Below are positions 42,592 through 51,492 of a stretch of 64,000 bases of DNA, piece after piece. The stretch is taken from assembly GCF_947488025.1 (NCBI RefSeq), contig NZ_CANKYS010000012.1:92066-156065 (forward strand), given 5' to 3'. Source of the stretch: an uncultured Nocardioides sp. Its GTDB lineage: Bacteria > Actinomycetota > Actinomycetes > Propionibacteriales > Nocardioidaceae. A program made the position numbers and the translations under genes. The notes under the pieces were generated by a model that was not told where the DNA came from, made no database searches, and saw only the letters and a program-made list of their open reading frames with translations. How positions within the stretch are numbered: the stretch's first letter is position 1; every line of letters begins with the position of its first letter.

Positions 42592-43578
42592 TCAGTAGGC
42601 GAAGCTGCGGTCGACGGCGTCGAGCACGCGGTCGAGGTCGGGGAGGTACTCCTCCTCGATCCGCGACGGCGGGTAGGGCGTGTCGAACGCGCCCACGCGG
42701 AGCACCGGGGCCTCGAGGGAGTAGAAGCACTCCTCGGTGACCCGGGCCGCGAGCTCGGCACCCATGCCGAGGTTGACGTGCGCCTCGTGGGTGACGACGC
42801 ATCGGCCGGTGCGGCGTACGGACTCGTAGACCGGGGCCATGTCGAGCGGCGAGAGCGTGCGCAGGTCGATGACCTCGAGGCTGCGGCCCTCGGACTCGGC
42901 GGCCTCGGCGCACTTGAGCGCGGTCTTCACGGTGGGGCCGTAGGCCAGCACCGTCGCGTCGGAACCCGCGCGGACGACCCGCGAGGTGAACAGCGGCTCG
43001 GGCGTCGCGGAGTCGTCGAGCTCGGCCTTGTCGGCGTGGTACTGCCGCTTGGGCTCGAGGAAGATGACCGGGTCGTCGTGGGCGATCGCCTGCTGGATCA
43101 TCCAGTAGCCGTCCACGGGGTTCGAGCAGGCCACGACCTTGAGGCCGGGGGTGTGCGCGAACTGCGCCTCCGGGCTCTCGGAGTGGTGCTCGACCGCACC
43201 GATGCCGCCGCCGAAGGGGATGCGGATGACGATCGGCATCTTCACCTTGCCCTGCGAGCGGTAGGTGTACTTCGCGACCTGGCACACGATCTGGTCGTAG
43301 GCGGGGTAGACGAAGCCGTCGAACTGGATCTCGACGACGGGGCGGTAGCCGCGCAGCGCCATGCCGACCGCGGTGCCGACGATGCCGGACTCCGCGAGCG
43401 GGCTGTCGATGACGCGGTCCTCGCCGAAGTCCTTCTGCAGGCCGTCGGTGATGCGGAAGACGCCGCCGAGCTTGCCGACGTCCTCACCCATGAGCAGGAC
43501 CTTGTCGTCGTCCTCCATGGCCTTGCGCAGGCCCATGTTGAGGCCCTTGGCGAGGGTGATCTTCTGGGTCGTACTCAC
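42592..43578 (-). CDS. 2-oxoacid dehydrogenase E1 beta subunit
   Basis: 328 residues of the transketolase-like Pyr/C-terminal architecture. It has LMGEDVGKLGGVFRITDGL near residue 30, DSPLAESGIVGTAVGMAL near residue 58, and PFGGGIGAVEHHSESPEA. The C-terminal domain has DLRTLSPLD and VVTHEAHVNLG. GTG 43578 overlaps the E1alpha stop as GTGA. It forms the alpha2beta2 E1 with the upstream gene. The set resembles actinobacterial branched-chain 2-oxoacid dehydrogenase (Bkd) complexes more than AceE-type pyruvate dehydrogenase. Confidence 0.94.
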   Translation of the reverse strand: MSTTQKITLAKGLNMGLRKAMEDDDKVLLMGEDVGKLGGVFRITDGLQKDFGEDRVIDSPLAESGIVGTAVGMALRGYRPVVEIQFDGFVYPAYDQIVCQVAKYTYRSQGKVKMPIVIRIPFGGGIGAVEHHSESPEAQFAHTPGLKVVACSNPVDGYWMIQQAIAHDDPVIFLEPKRQYHADKAELDDSATPEPLFTSRVVRAGSDATVLAYGPTVKTALKCAEAAESEGRSLEVIDLRTLSPLDMAPVYESVRRTGRCVVTHEAHVNLGMGAELAARVTEECFYSLEAPVLRVGAFDTPYPPSRIEEEYLPDLDRVLDAVDRSFAY

Positions 43579-44732
43579 GAGTGGCTCCCCTCGAAGGACG
43601 CGAGGTACGCCGCGAACTCGTCGCGCTGGGCGGCGATCTCGTCGGTCATCTCGCTGAAGACGTAGCCGAACTGGTCGAGCGGCTTGGGGTCGGGCAGCGC
43701 CTTGCAGCCCTCGCGGAGGTGGTGGCCCATCTCCTTGGCCTCGGCGTCGAGGTCGTCGAAGAACTCCTGGTCGACCAGGCCGTTGCGGCGCAGGTAGACC
43801 TTGAGCCGCTCGATCGGGTCCTTGAGCTTCCAGTGCTCGAGCTCGTCGTTGAGGCGGTAGCGCGTCGGGTCGTCGGTCGTGGTGTGCGCGCCCATCCGGT
43901 AGGTGTAGGCCTCGACGAACGACGGGCCGTTGCCCTCGCGCGCCCGCTGCAGCGCGGCCTTCGTGACGGCGTACGTCGCCAGCACGTCGTTGCCGTCGAC
44001 GCGGATGCCCGGGAAGCCGAAGCCCAGCGCGCGCTGGTAGAGCGGGATGCGGGTCTGGCGCTCGATCGGCTCGGAGATGGCCCACTGGTTGTTCTGGCAG
44101 AAGAACACGACGGGCGCGTTGTAGGAGGCGGCGAAGATGAACGCCTCGTTGACGTCGCCCTGCGAGGACGCGCCGTCGCCGAAGTGGGCGATCACGGCCG
44201 AGTCGCGCTCGGGGTCGCCGGTGCCGACGACGCCGTCGCGCTGCATGCCCATGGCGTAGCCCGTGGCGTGGAGGGTCTGCGCGCCGATGACGATCGTGTA
44301 GAGCCCGAAGTTGTTCTCGTTGGGGTCCCAGCCGCCCTGGTCGACGCCGCGGAACAGGCCGAGCAGCCGCAGCGGGTCGACGCCCTTGCAGTAGGCGACG
44401 CCGTGCTCGCGGTAGGTCGGGAAGACGTAGTCCTGGGGGCGCAGCGCGCGACCGGCGCCGATCTGCGCGGCCTCCTGGCCGAGCAGCTGGGCCCAGATGC
44501 CGAGCTCGCCGTGGCGCTGGAGCGCCGTGGCCTCGACGTCGATGCGGCGGGTGAGGACCATGTCGCGGTAGAGCCCGCGCAGCTCCTCGGCCGAGAAGTC
44601 GTGGTCGAACTCGGGGTGGTGGACGCGCTCACCCTCGGGCGTGAGCAGCTGGACGAGGTCGGGTCCACCGTCTGACTGGGACGGTCCGAAGACGTCCGCA
44701 AGGTCGGGGCCGAAACTCACAGGATCGGACAA
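43575..44732 (-). CDS. 2-oxoacid dehydrogenase E1 alpha subunit (thiamine diphosphate-binding)
   Basis: 385 residues. The TPP motif starts GDGASSQGDVNEAFIFAAS and ends CQNNQWAIS (near residue 188), and the phosphorylation-loop-like segment YRMGAHTTTDDPTRYR is near residue 285. It decarboxylates the 2-oxoacid. The likely start is TTG 44732 with AGGAGAG 4 nt before it; a GTG at codon 5 is the alternative. First gene of the operon; a 10-bp palindrome (44786) and a larger hairpin lie upstream. No E3 gene is present. Confidence 0.93.
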   Translation of the reverse strand: MSDPVSFGPDLADVFGPSQSDGGPDLVQLLTPEGERVHHPEFDHDFSAEELRGLYRDMVLTRRIDVEATALQRHGELGIWAQLLGQEAAQIGAGRALRPQDYVFPTYREHGVAYCKGVDPLRLLGLFRGVDQGGWDPNENNFGLYTIVIGAQTLHATGYAMGMQRDGVVGTGDPERDSAVIAHFGDGASSQGDVNEAFIFAASYNAPVVFFCQNNQWAISEPIERQTRIPLYQRALGFGFPGIRVDGNDVLATYAVTKAALQRAREGNGPSFVEAYTYRMGAHTTTDDPTRYRLNDELEHWKLKDPIERLKVYLRRNGLVDQEFFDDLDAEAKEMGHHLREGCKALPDPKPLDQFGYVFSEMTDEIAAQRDEFAAYLASFEGSHS

Positions 44733-44785
44733 CGCACTCTCCTAACAACAGCTAGCGGCAGTCACGGGATCGCCGGACGCCGACG

Positions 44786-44795
44786 GCTTGCAAGC
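44786..44795. promoter_or_regulatory. 10-bp palindrome upstream of E1 alpha
   Basis: GCTTGCAAGC, perfect, 53 nt before the E1 alpha start. It could be an operator in the promoter region; no regulator gene is adjacent. Confidence 0.3.
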
Positions 44796-44892
44796 GTGGT
44801 CGCCGGCGTGTGTGACCCCGACCACAGGATGGGGGTCAACGTATCGGCCGCACCCACCCAGCACCAATCCCACGCGGGGCAGGACGCAGATG

Positions 44893-44945
44893 GGCCGGCG
44901 CCGGCAGGCCTGTGGGGGACCTGTCGACGCCGGCCCGCCTCCATG
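44893..44945. terminator. hairpin downstream of large surface-protein gene
   Basis: GGCCGGCG (44893-44900) pairs with CGCCGGCC (44938-44945), with CAGG/CCTG further in. It lies 49 nt after the stop of the minus-strand LPDTG gene and upstream of the E1 alpha promoter region, consistent with a terminator. Confidence 0.5.
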
Positions 44946-44993
44946 GTGGCTGGAGGCTGGGCAGCTGTCGCTACCCGGTGATGAAGGCGATCC

Positions 44994-47900
44994 TCACCGG
45001 CTCGTGGCACGCAGGCCGGTGTCGGGCAGGACCTCGGGGGCCGCGCACAACCCCGGGATGCGGAGCCTGTCGAGACGGGTGGAGCCGACCTTCAACGTGA
45101 CCTTCGCCCTCGGCTGTCCCTGCGTCACGAACTTCTTCTTCGCGAGGGACTTCACGGTGATCCGGTGGACCTTCGCGCCGACCCGCAGCTTGTAGACGAC
45201 CGTCTCCCCGGTGCGGTTGGCCAGCTTGGCGCGGACGGTGCCCTGGCAGCTCGCCCGCACCGACCCGACGGCCTTGCCGAAGGCCTGCTCGGGCAGGACC
45301 TCGGGCGGGACGACCGGCGGCACCACGGGCGGCACCACAGGCGGGACGACCGGCGGCGGGACGACCGGGGTGCAGACCAGCACCGCGGCGCTCGCCGTCG
45401 GGTCGGTGCCGACCGGCTGGTCGACCGTCGCCGTGTTGGTCCAGCTGCGGCAGGCGCCGGGAGCGCCCCCGGCCAGGGTGAGGGAGTAGCTGTAGCTGCG
45501 CACCAGACCGGCCTCCCACGTCAGCACCGGGTCGAGGACGACGCGCTGGCCGGCGACGGTCTTGTCGTCGACCACCTGCACCGTCTTGTTGGTCTCCGAG
45601 CGGACCGTGAAGGTGATCGGCTCCGTGGCCGCGGTGACCGACGCCGAGGTCGCCTCACCTGCCGGGTCCCACGTCGCGGTCACGCTCAACGTCCCGGACC
45701 CGGCCGGGGCTGAGGCGAAGGTGCAGGAGACCGGCAGCGTCGTCGAGCTGTCCTCGGCGACCACGACGTCGTCGCCACCGGTGACGGTGCAGACCGCGCC
45801 CCCGCCGAGGTCCGTCGCTGCCGTCACGTCCGCGACGAGGTCGCCGGCGGCGTACTGGTTGGGGTTGGTGACCGTCACCTCGCCCTGCAGCCGCCATCCG
45901 GACTCCGTCCGCGCACCGGCCCGCGCCGTCACCGTGTAGGTGAAGGTCGCGTTGCCGCTGGCGTCGGCCGTGCGCTGGGTCGCGTCGGCGACCTTGGCGA
46001 TCGACCACGCGTGGTCACGGGCCAGGTCGGCCGTGGCCGTGGGCGCCAGCTGCAGCGGCCGCTCGACGCAGACCTCGACCGTCGCGTCGTCGGAGTCGAC
46101 GTCCTTCGAGTCCGCCGCCACCACCGTCGCGGTGTTGTCGTACGTCGTGCACTCACCGGGGACGCCGTCGAAGTCCTTCGTGTAGGTGAAGGTCGTCGGG
46201 CCGTCGGACGCCCTGACCACCGCGCCGCCGGCCACCTCGCCCAGCTGGACCTGGGTGTCGGTCACGGTCGCCGTCGCGTCGGTCACCGTCGGCTTCGCGT
46301 CGGCGAAGTCGAACCCGGCCTGGCCGGACGCGGTGCCGCTCGTGCCGTAGTGCGCAGCCTTGTCCCACGTCGCGATCGCGGTGTTGGTGCCCGTCGTGGC
46401 CGCGGTCGCGTCCGGGAGGACGCACGAGTAGTCGAACGTCGACGTCCCGCTCGCGACCGCCACGGCGCCTGCGGGCTTGTCGATCGTGCACTGCCCGCCC
46501 GGGAGCGAGTCGGCCAGCTGCACCCCCGAGATGGTCGTCGCGTTGGGGTTGTCGACCGTGATCACACCGGTGACGACGAACGCCGTGTCCTCGGCCGCCG
46601 ACGGGGTGACCACGACGTCGTACTCAAACGACGCCTTCGTGCCCTCCTGGATCGTCTGCGACGACTCGCCCGTGACGGACTTCCCGATCGTCCAGTCGAA
46701 GTCGCGGGCGAACGCCGGTTCAGCGGTCTTCGTCACGACCAGGTCGTCGAGGTCCACGCAGACCTCGACGGTCTCGGTGTCGGAGTCGGCGTCCTTCGAG
46801 TCGGTCGCCACCACCTTCGCGGTGTTGTCGTACGTCGTGCACGCACCCGGCACGCCGTCGAAGGCCTTCGTGTAGGTGAAGGTCCGCGGCCCGTCGGCGG
46901 CCTTCACCACGACGCCGTCGGGAGACGTGCCGTCGAGGTCGACCTGGGTGTCGGTGACCGTCGCGGTCGCGTCGGTCACCGTCGGCTTCGCGTCGGCGAA
47001 GTCGAACCCGGCCTGGCCCGATGCGGTGCCGCTCGTGCCGTAGTGAGCAGCCTTGTCCCACGTCGCGGTCGCGGTGTTGGTGCCCGTGGTGCTGGCGGTC
47101 GCGTCCGGCAGCATGCACGAGTAGTCGTAGGTCGACGTCCCGTTCGCGACCGACAGGGGGCCCGCAGGCTTGTCGATCGTGCACTGGCCACCGGGCAGCG
47201 AGTCGGTGAGCTGCACCCCGGAGATCGTCTTCTGGTTGGGGTTGTCGACCGAGATGACACCCGTCACCACGAACTGCCCGTCACCGCTGATCGACGGCGT
47301 CACCACGACGTCGTACTCGAACGACGCCTGCGTGCCCTCGTCGACCGTCTGCGAGTTCTGGTCCACCGACTTCTCGATCGTCCAGTCGTAGTCACGGGCG
47401 AACTGGGGCTTCGCGGTCTTCGTCACGACCAGGTCGTCGAGCTCCACGCACACCTCGACCGTCTGCTCCGAGGTGTCGAAGTCGTCGGTGTCGCTCTCGT
47501 CGACCCGCGCCAGGTTGTCGTAGTCACGGCACGCTCCGGCAGGGCCGCCGACGGCCGGGCTGGAGTAGGTGGCGACGACGACCCGGTGGTCGGGGGCGTT
47601 CCACACGTCGGACCACAGATAGCTCGCGGCGCCGATCGGCGTCACCTGGCCACCGTCGAACGAGTCGGTCACCGAGGCACGCTCGTCGATCTTCGGCTGC
47701 ACCGTGATGTCGTACGTCGCGGTGGCGTCGGCAGAGCCCGGGTGGGCGCCGGCCTGCGGGTAGGTGCCCTGGTCCCAGCTGACCGTCGCGGTCGTCGTAC
47801 CGCCGATGAGCGCGCCGGCACCCGGCTCGCACGCATAGTCGTACGACGTCGCGCCGGCGCCGACGTCGACCTGGACCCCCGCGGTGCCCGGGTCGACGTC

Positions 47901-49418
47901 GACGTCGTCGTTGGTCGGAAGGAAGCGGCACGGCAGGTCGCCGGTGATGCCGATCGTGGTCCGCATCGTCGGGTGCGTGGCGGCCGGGTTCGGGTTGGTC
48001 ACCTGGACCGATCCGGCCACCTGCTTGTCCGTCGGCTCCCCCTGGGGCAGCGCCTCGAGCTCGACCTGGTAGTCGAACGTGGCGGTCTGCCCCTCCTCGA
48101 CCGTCTTCGACGCGTCGCCGACGACGGTCTTGTGCACCCGCCAGTCGTACTCGACGCCGTAGGACCCCGACGCCTGGTTGGTCACGGCGAGGGGCTTGAA
48201 GAAGAGCTTGTTGGTGAACTCGACCTTCGCCACGCTCGTCCCCGAGCTCCCGACGACGACGTCGGTGTGGACGGTGGGGTCAGGCGCGTAGCCGGCGGGG
48301 GTCGCGATCTCCTTGACCGTGTAGGTGCCCGGCTTGGCGGGGTCGATGGTCACGGTGCCGTCGGCGACGGTGTCGAAGCCGGGAGCGGCACCGTCCTTGA
48401 CGACGAGCGTGTCGGCCGCGGTGCCCGTGACGCCCGGGATCGGGTTCTTGGTGACCTCGAAGGTCGCTCCGGGGACGAGCCGGTCGAACTGGTCGCGCTT
48501 CTCGATGACCAGCTTGCCGCAGGTCGGGGGCACGGAGATGCCGATGCCGCCGACGAAGTCGAGCAGCGACGACGACACGGAGTCGCCGGCGAACGAGCGG
48601 ACGTTCATCACTCCGTAGGCGCCGCGGCAGTCGCCGACCTTGTCGAAGGAGCTGAGGTTGACCGCGGCCTCGGCGAAGAGCTTGCCCTCGCCGGTCGCGC
48701 CGTCGAAGCCGGCGCCGGCGGTCGAGGTGGGACACCACGCGGACGGGGTCGCGTAGCCGGGAACCGCGAAGCATCCCGAGACGAAGGCCCCGCTCGCGGA
48801 CTGGGTCCACTTGTAGGCGGCGGTGAGGGCGAAGGCCCCGTTCCCGTCCTGCTCGAAGCGGAGCAGGAGGTCGTTGACGCTGCGGTCCGGCCGGAACTGG
48901 ACGGTGTCACCGGCCTCCCGGGGGAGGTTGGCCTTCTGGTTGAGCTCGGCCATGAAGGTCATCGTCCCGCTCTGGGCGATGCGCCTGAACCCGAGGAACG
49001 CCCAGCTCGACGACCCGGTGACGAAGTGCGAGTAGACGTCGGAGATGTCGCCCTGGTCGGTGCTGGTCCCGGTGCCCTCCTTCCAGTCGCTCGGGTTCTG
49101 GAACTCCTTCGAGCCACCGGTGAAGTTGCTGTCGTCGGCGGTCTTGACGGGGTCGGGCGTCGGCGCCGGGATCCCGGGGCTCGTCCAGTCGATCCCACCA
49201 CCCTCGACGGAGGTGTTGCCGTCGATCTCGAACCCGGCGGTGACGCCCGCCCCCGCGGACGTCGTCGTCGCGGCCTGCACCGCGACCGTCGGGACGAGCA
49301 GGAGGAGCGCGAGCAGCCTCCTCAGTCGGCCGAGGCCGAGGTGTCGTTCGGCGGCGTGGGCCCCCCTGGCCCGCCGTCCTCGTCGTGCTGTCGTGATCGT
49401 CGTTCGAACGCGTTGCAT
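44994..49418 (-). CDS. large secreted repeat protein ending in LPDTG, SpaA/DUF11-like domains
   Basis: 1474 residues from ATG 49418 (AGGGGGC upstream). An Arg-rich N-terminus and hydrophobic core (LLALLLLVPTVAVQAA) form the signal peptide. An N-terminal region is followed by a SpaA-like prealbumin domain (KLVIEKRDQFDRLVPGATFEV, ~300-410). A degenerate repeat comes next, two near-identical 230-residue repeats (~657-887, 887-1117) and a fourth domain shared with the gene at 49756. A Pro-Val spacer (~1350-1376) leads to a ~90-residue C-terminal domain ending EVLPDTGLRATSR. LPDTG looks like a sortase signal, but no hydrophobic segment or long basic tail follows it. Confidence 0.85.
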   Translation of the reverse strand: MQRVRTTITTARRGRRARGAHAAERHLGLGRLRRLLALLLLVPTVAVQAATTTSAGAGVTAGFEIDGNTSVEGGGIDWTSPGIPAPTPDPVKTADDSNFTGGSKEFQNPSDWKEGTGTSTDQGDISDVYSHFVTGSSSWAFLGFRRIAQSGTMTFMAELNQKANLPREAGDTVQFRPDRSVNDLLLRFEQDGNGAFALTAAYKWTQSASGAFVSGCFAVPGYATPSAWCPTSTAGAGFDGATGEGKLFAEAAVNLSSFDKVGDCRGAYGVMNVRSFAGDSVSSSLLDFVGGIGISVPPTCGKLVIEKRDQFDRLVPGATFEVTKNPIPGVTGTAADTLVVKDGAAPGFDTVADGTVTIDPAKPGTYTVKEIATPAGYAPDPTVHTDVVVGSSGTSVAKVEFTNKLFFKPLAVTNQASGSYGVEYDWRVHKTVVGDASKTVEEGQTATFDYQVELEALPQGEPTDKQVAGSVQVTNPNPAATHPTMRTTIGITGDLPCRFLPTNDDVDVDPGTAGVQVDVGAGATSYDYACEPGAGALIGGTTTATVSWDQGTYPQAGAHPGSADATATYDITVQPKIDERASVTDSFDGGQVTPIGAASYLWSDVWNAPDHRVVVATYSSPAVGGPAGACRDYDNLARVDESDTDDFDTSEQTVEVCVELDDLVVTKTAKPQFARDYDWTIEKSVDQNSQTVDEGTQASFEYDVVVTPSISGDGQFVVTGVISVDNPNQKTISGVQLTDSLPGGQCTIDKPAGPLSVANGTSTYDYSCMLPDATASTTGTNTATATWDKAAHYGTSGTASGQAGFDFADAKPTVTDATATVTDTQVDLDGTSPDGVVVKAADGPRTFTYTKAFDGVPGACTTYDNTAKVVATDSKDADSDTETVEVCVDLDDLVVTKTAEPAFARDFDWTIGKSVTGESSQTIQEGTKASFEYDVVVTPSAAEDTAFVVTGVITVDNPNATTISGVQLADSLPGGQCTIDKPAGAVAVASGTSTFDYSCVLPDATAATTGTNTAIATWDKAAHYGTSGTASGQAGFDFADAKPTVTDATATVTDTQVQLGEVAGGAVVRASDGPTTFTYTKDFDGVPGECTTYDNTATVVAADSKDVDSDDATVEVCVERPLQLAPTATADLARDHAWSIAKVADATQRTADASGNATFTYTVTARAGARTESGWRLQGEVTVTNPNQYAAGDLVADVTAATDLGGGAVCTVTGGDDVVVAEDSSTTLPVSCTFASAPAGSGTLSVTATWDPAGEATSASVTAATEPITFTVRSETNKTVQVVDDKTVAGQRVVLDPVLTWEAGLVRSYSYSLTLAGGAPGACRSWTNTATVDQPVGTDPTASAAVLVCTPVVPPPVVPPVVPPVVPPVVPPEVLPEQAFGKAVGSVRASCQGTVRAKLANRTGETVVYKLRVGAKVHRITVKSLAKKKFVTQGQPRAKVTLKVGSTRLDRLRIPGLCAAPEVLPDTGLRATSR
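46066..47445. repeat. two tandem 690-bp coding repeats
   Basis: Equivalent bases recur exactly 690 bp apart (for example the ACGCAGACCTCGAC block at 46066 and 46756, and ACGCACACCTCGAC at 47446). Each 690-bp copy encodes 230 residues of the large surface protein, and long blocks are almost identical at DNA level, so recombination between copies is likely. Confidence 0.85.
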
Positions 49419-49755
49419 TGCCCGCCCCCTGGCGCGAGTAGTCCCCACTGAACCCTTCGGTGACCGACGCCCCCCAGCGCTGTCGACCGTGTCGCCGTAC
49501 GCCCCCGAGTGGCACGGCACGCATGTGTCGAGCAGCAGACTGGCCCGCGGTCAGCGCGACGGGAATCCGCCGCGAGGAGGCAGTGGACTACCTGCGGAGG
49601 TGCTTGACCGAATGTTGGCGAAGCGGCCCGGATAACGCCCGAGCGGACCAGACCACGTACCCAACCTGGGAGAGGGGCCGACGGTCCGGGAACGACGAAC
49701 CGGCGCCGACGAGACCCGTGGGACCCGTCGACGCCGGCTCGGTGTCGTACGTCGA
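49419..49755. other. 337-bp promoter region of the large surface-protein gene
   Basis: No gene is seen. It holds the upstream region of the gene starting at 49418, including a block (49643-49672) also found upstream of the paralogous gene at 51225. No clear terminator for the 49756 gene was found here. Confidence 0.5.
49643..49672. promoter_or_regulatory. shared upstream element, copy 1
   Basis: GCGGACCAGACCACGT followed by CCCA-N4-GGGAG lies 225 nt before the start of the large surface-protein gene. The same 16-mer with a similar inverted repeat lies 218 nt before the paralogue's start. Either a common regulatory site or remaining identity from duplication. Confidence 0.5.
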
Positions 49756-51225
49756 TCAGCTGCTCGTGGGGCGCACCCCCGTGTCCGGAAGGACCTCGGG
49801 CGCGTTGCAGCGGGCGGGGATCCGGACCCGGTCGAGCCGTGTGGAGCCGACCTTGAGGACGACGACGGCCCGCGCACTGCCGTGCGTGACGAAGCGGCGG
49901 CCGGACCCGGACCTCACGGCGATGCGGTGCACCTTCGTGCCGACACGGAGCGTGTAGACGACCCGATCGCCGGAGCGGTTCGCGAGCCGTGCACGCACGG
50001 TGCCCTGGCAGGTGGCCCGGACCTTGCCGACGGCCTTGCCGGAGGCCTGCTCGGGCAGGACCTCGGGCGCGGGGACCACGGGGGGCGTCACGGGCGGGGT
50101 CACCACGGGCGGGGTCACCGGCGGCACCACTGGCGGGACGACCGGCGGGGTCACTGGCGGCGGGGGCGGCGGAGGCGGCGGGACCACCGGCGGCGTGCAC
50201 GCCGTGACCGTCGCGGTGTCGCTCGGGTCCGTGCCGACGGGCTGGTCGACGGTCGCGGTGTTGGTGTGCGTCGCACAGGCACCGGCCGCACCGCCGGCGA
50301 CCGCCAGTGAGTAGGTGTAGGTCTTCACGAGACCCGCGGTCCAGGTGAGCGCCGGGTCGAGGACGATCCGCTGGCCCGGGACGGTCTTGTCGTCCACGAC
50401 CGCGACGGTCTTGTTCGTCTCCGAGGCGAGCGCGAACGTCAGGGGCGCCGTGGCGGTCGCGGTGGCGGTGGTCAGCGGACCCGCCGGGTCCCACGTCACG
50501 GTGGCGGTGACGGTTCCGCTGCCGGCAGGCGCGGACGAGAAGTAGCACGCGTAGTCCAGCGTCGTCGTACCTCCTGCGGGGACCACGGCGTCGTCGCCAC
50601 CGGTCACCGCGCAGGACGACCCCCCGCCCAGGTTCGTCGCGACCGCGACGTCCGCGGTGACGGCGTACGCGTTGGGGTTCGTCGCGACGACCGTGCCGGA
50701 CGCGGCCCAGCCGGACTCGGTGGGCGTGCCGCCCTTGACCGTGACCGTGTAGGTGAAGGTGGCCTTGCCGCTCGCGTCGACGGTGCGCGTGGTCGCGTCG
50801 ACGTCCTTCTCGATCGTCCACGGGTAGGTCTTCGCCTTGGTGCCGGCGGCCTTCACCTTCGCGACCAGCGGTTTCTCCTCGGGCGCCTTGACCAGGGCGA
50901 CCGAGTAGTGGCTGATGTCCTTGCCGGAGGTGTGCGTGATCGTGATCGTCCCGGCTGGAGGGTCGACGGCGTGGACCTCGATCGTCGGTCCGGCCTTCAC
51001 GCACCAGCTGCTGACCAGGTAGCCGTCGGGCGCGGTGTAGGTGACGGTCTTCGTGGTGTCGTCGGGTGGTTCGATGTGCTGCCCCGGGCACACCTCCGCT
51101 CCGGCAGCGGGTGTGGCGGCCTGTGCCCCCAGCACCGCGATGGTGGGGAGCAGCAGGAGCAGGGCCGTCAGGCCCCGCCACCCTCTGCTCCGCGCGCGCG
51201 AGATCCCGGTCGTCCGTGTGTGCAT
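49756..51225 (-). CDS. secreted protein ending in LPDTG, paralogue of the 44994-49418 product
   Basis: 489 residues from ATG 51225 (AGGGGGCAGG upstream, like its paralogue). Signal peptide core LTALLLLLPTIAVLGAQAA; a short N-terminal domain with two Cys; one ~220-residue domain (TYPWTIEKDVDATTRTVDASG... to TATVTACTPP) homologous to the last repeat of the large protein; a Pro-rich spacer of PPV/PVT units (~340-388). The C-terminal domain is the same (ASGKAVGKVRATCQG... to PARCNAPEVLPDTGVRPTSS). Again there is no membrane anchor after LPDTG. Probably a cell-envelope protein; no sortase gene is in the window. Confidence 0.83.
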   Translation of the reverse strand: MHTRTTGISRARSRGWRGLTALLLLLPTIAVLGAQAATPAAGAEVCPGQHIEPPDDTTKTVTYTAPDGYLVSSWCVKAGPTIEVHAVDPPAGTITITHTSGKDISHYSVALVKAPEEKPLVAKVKAAGTKAKTYPWTIEKDVDATTRTVDASGKATFTYTVTVKGGTPTESGWAASGTVVATNPNAYAVTADVAVATNLGGGSSCAVTGGDDAVVPAGGTTTLDYACYFSSAPAGSGTVTATVTWDPAGPLTTATATATAPLTFALASETNKTVAVVDDKTVPGQRIVLDPALTWTAGLVKTYTYSLAVAGGAAGACATHTNTATVDQPVGTDPSDTATVTACTPPVVPPPPPPPPPVTPPVVPPVVPPVTPPVVTPPVTPPVVPAPEVLPEQASGKAVGKVRATCQGTVRARLANRSGDRVVYTLRVGTKVHRIAVRSGSGRRFVTHGSARAVVVLKVGSTRLDRVRIPARCNAPEVLPDTGVRPTSS

Positions 51226-51442
51226 GTTCCTGCCCCCTGCGAGTTGCCCCGTGTCTCCCTGCGGCAGGCCCGGACGGGTCGCTGCACGCCGGACGCCGAT
51301 CCCCCCGGACGGCGCTCCGGCGACCACCATCTCCGGCCGTTACCGCACGGCAGAAGGGGCGCACGCAAGAAGCGGTCAACCTGCGGGAGGTCTGGACGAA
51401 CTCTCGGGCGATTCACCCGGGTACGGCGGGTGTCGCGCCCGC

Positions 51443-51472
51443 GCGGACCAGACCACGTCCCCAGGTTGGGAG
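51443..51472. promoter_or_regulatory. shared upstream element, copy 2
   Basis: GCGGACCAGACCACGT followed by CCCCA-N2-TTGGGAG, 218 nt before the start at 51225. It matches copy 1 at 49643. Flanking sequence on the gene side (CCTGCGG...AGGT...GAC.GAA) is also alignable. Confidence 0.5.
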
Positions 51473-51492
51473 GTCCTACGACGGGGTGGGGG

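Noticed and set aside
44941..44996. Frameshift hiding a sortase membrane anchor after LPDTG in the large surface protein
   Set aside because: The downstream frames do not encode a hydrophobic helix plus basic tail, and the paralogue at 49756 ends in the same way.
46011..49451. 1146-codon open frame antisense to the large surface gene, and similar long antisense frames at 2520-4655, 50908-54258 and 56745-59537
   Set aside because: These are codon-position GC artefacts: they mirror strongly supported genes on the other strand, are rich in Arg/Gly/Val/Asp, and show no motif or ribosome binding site.
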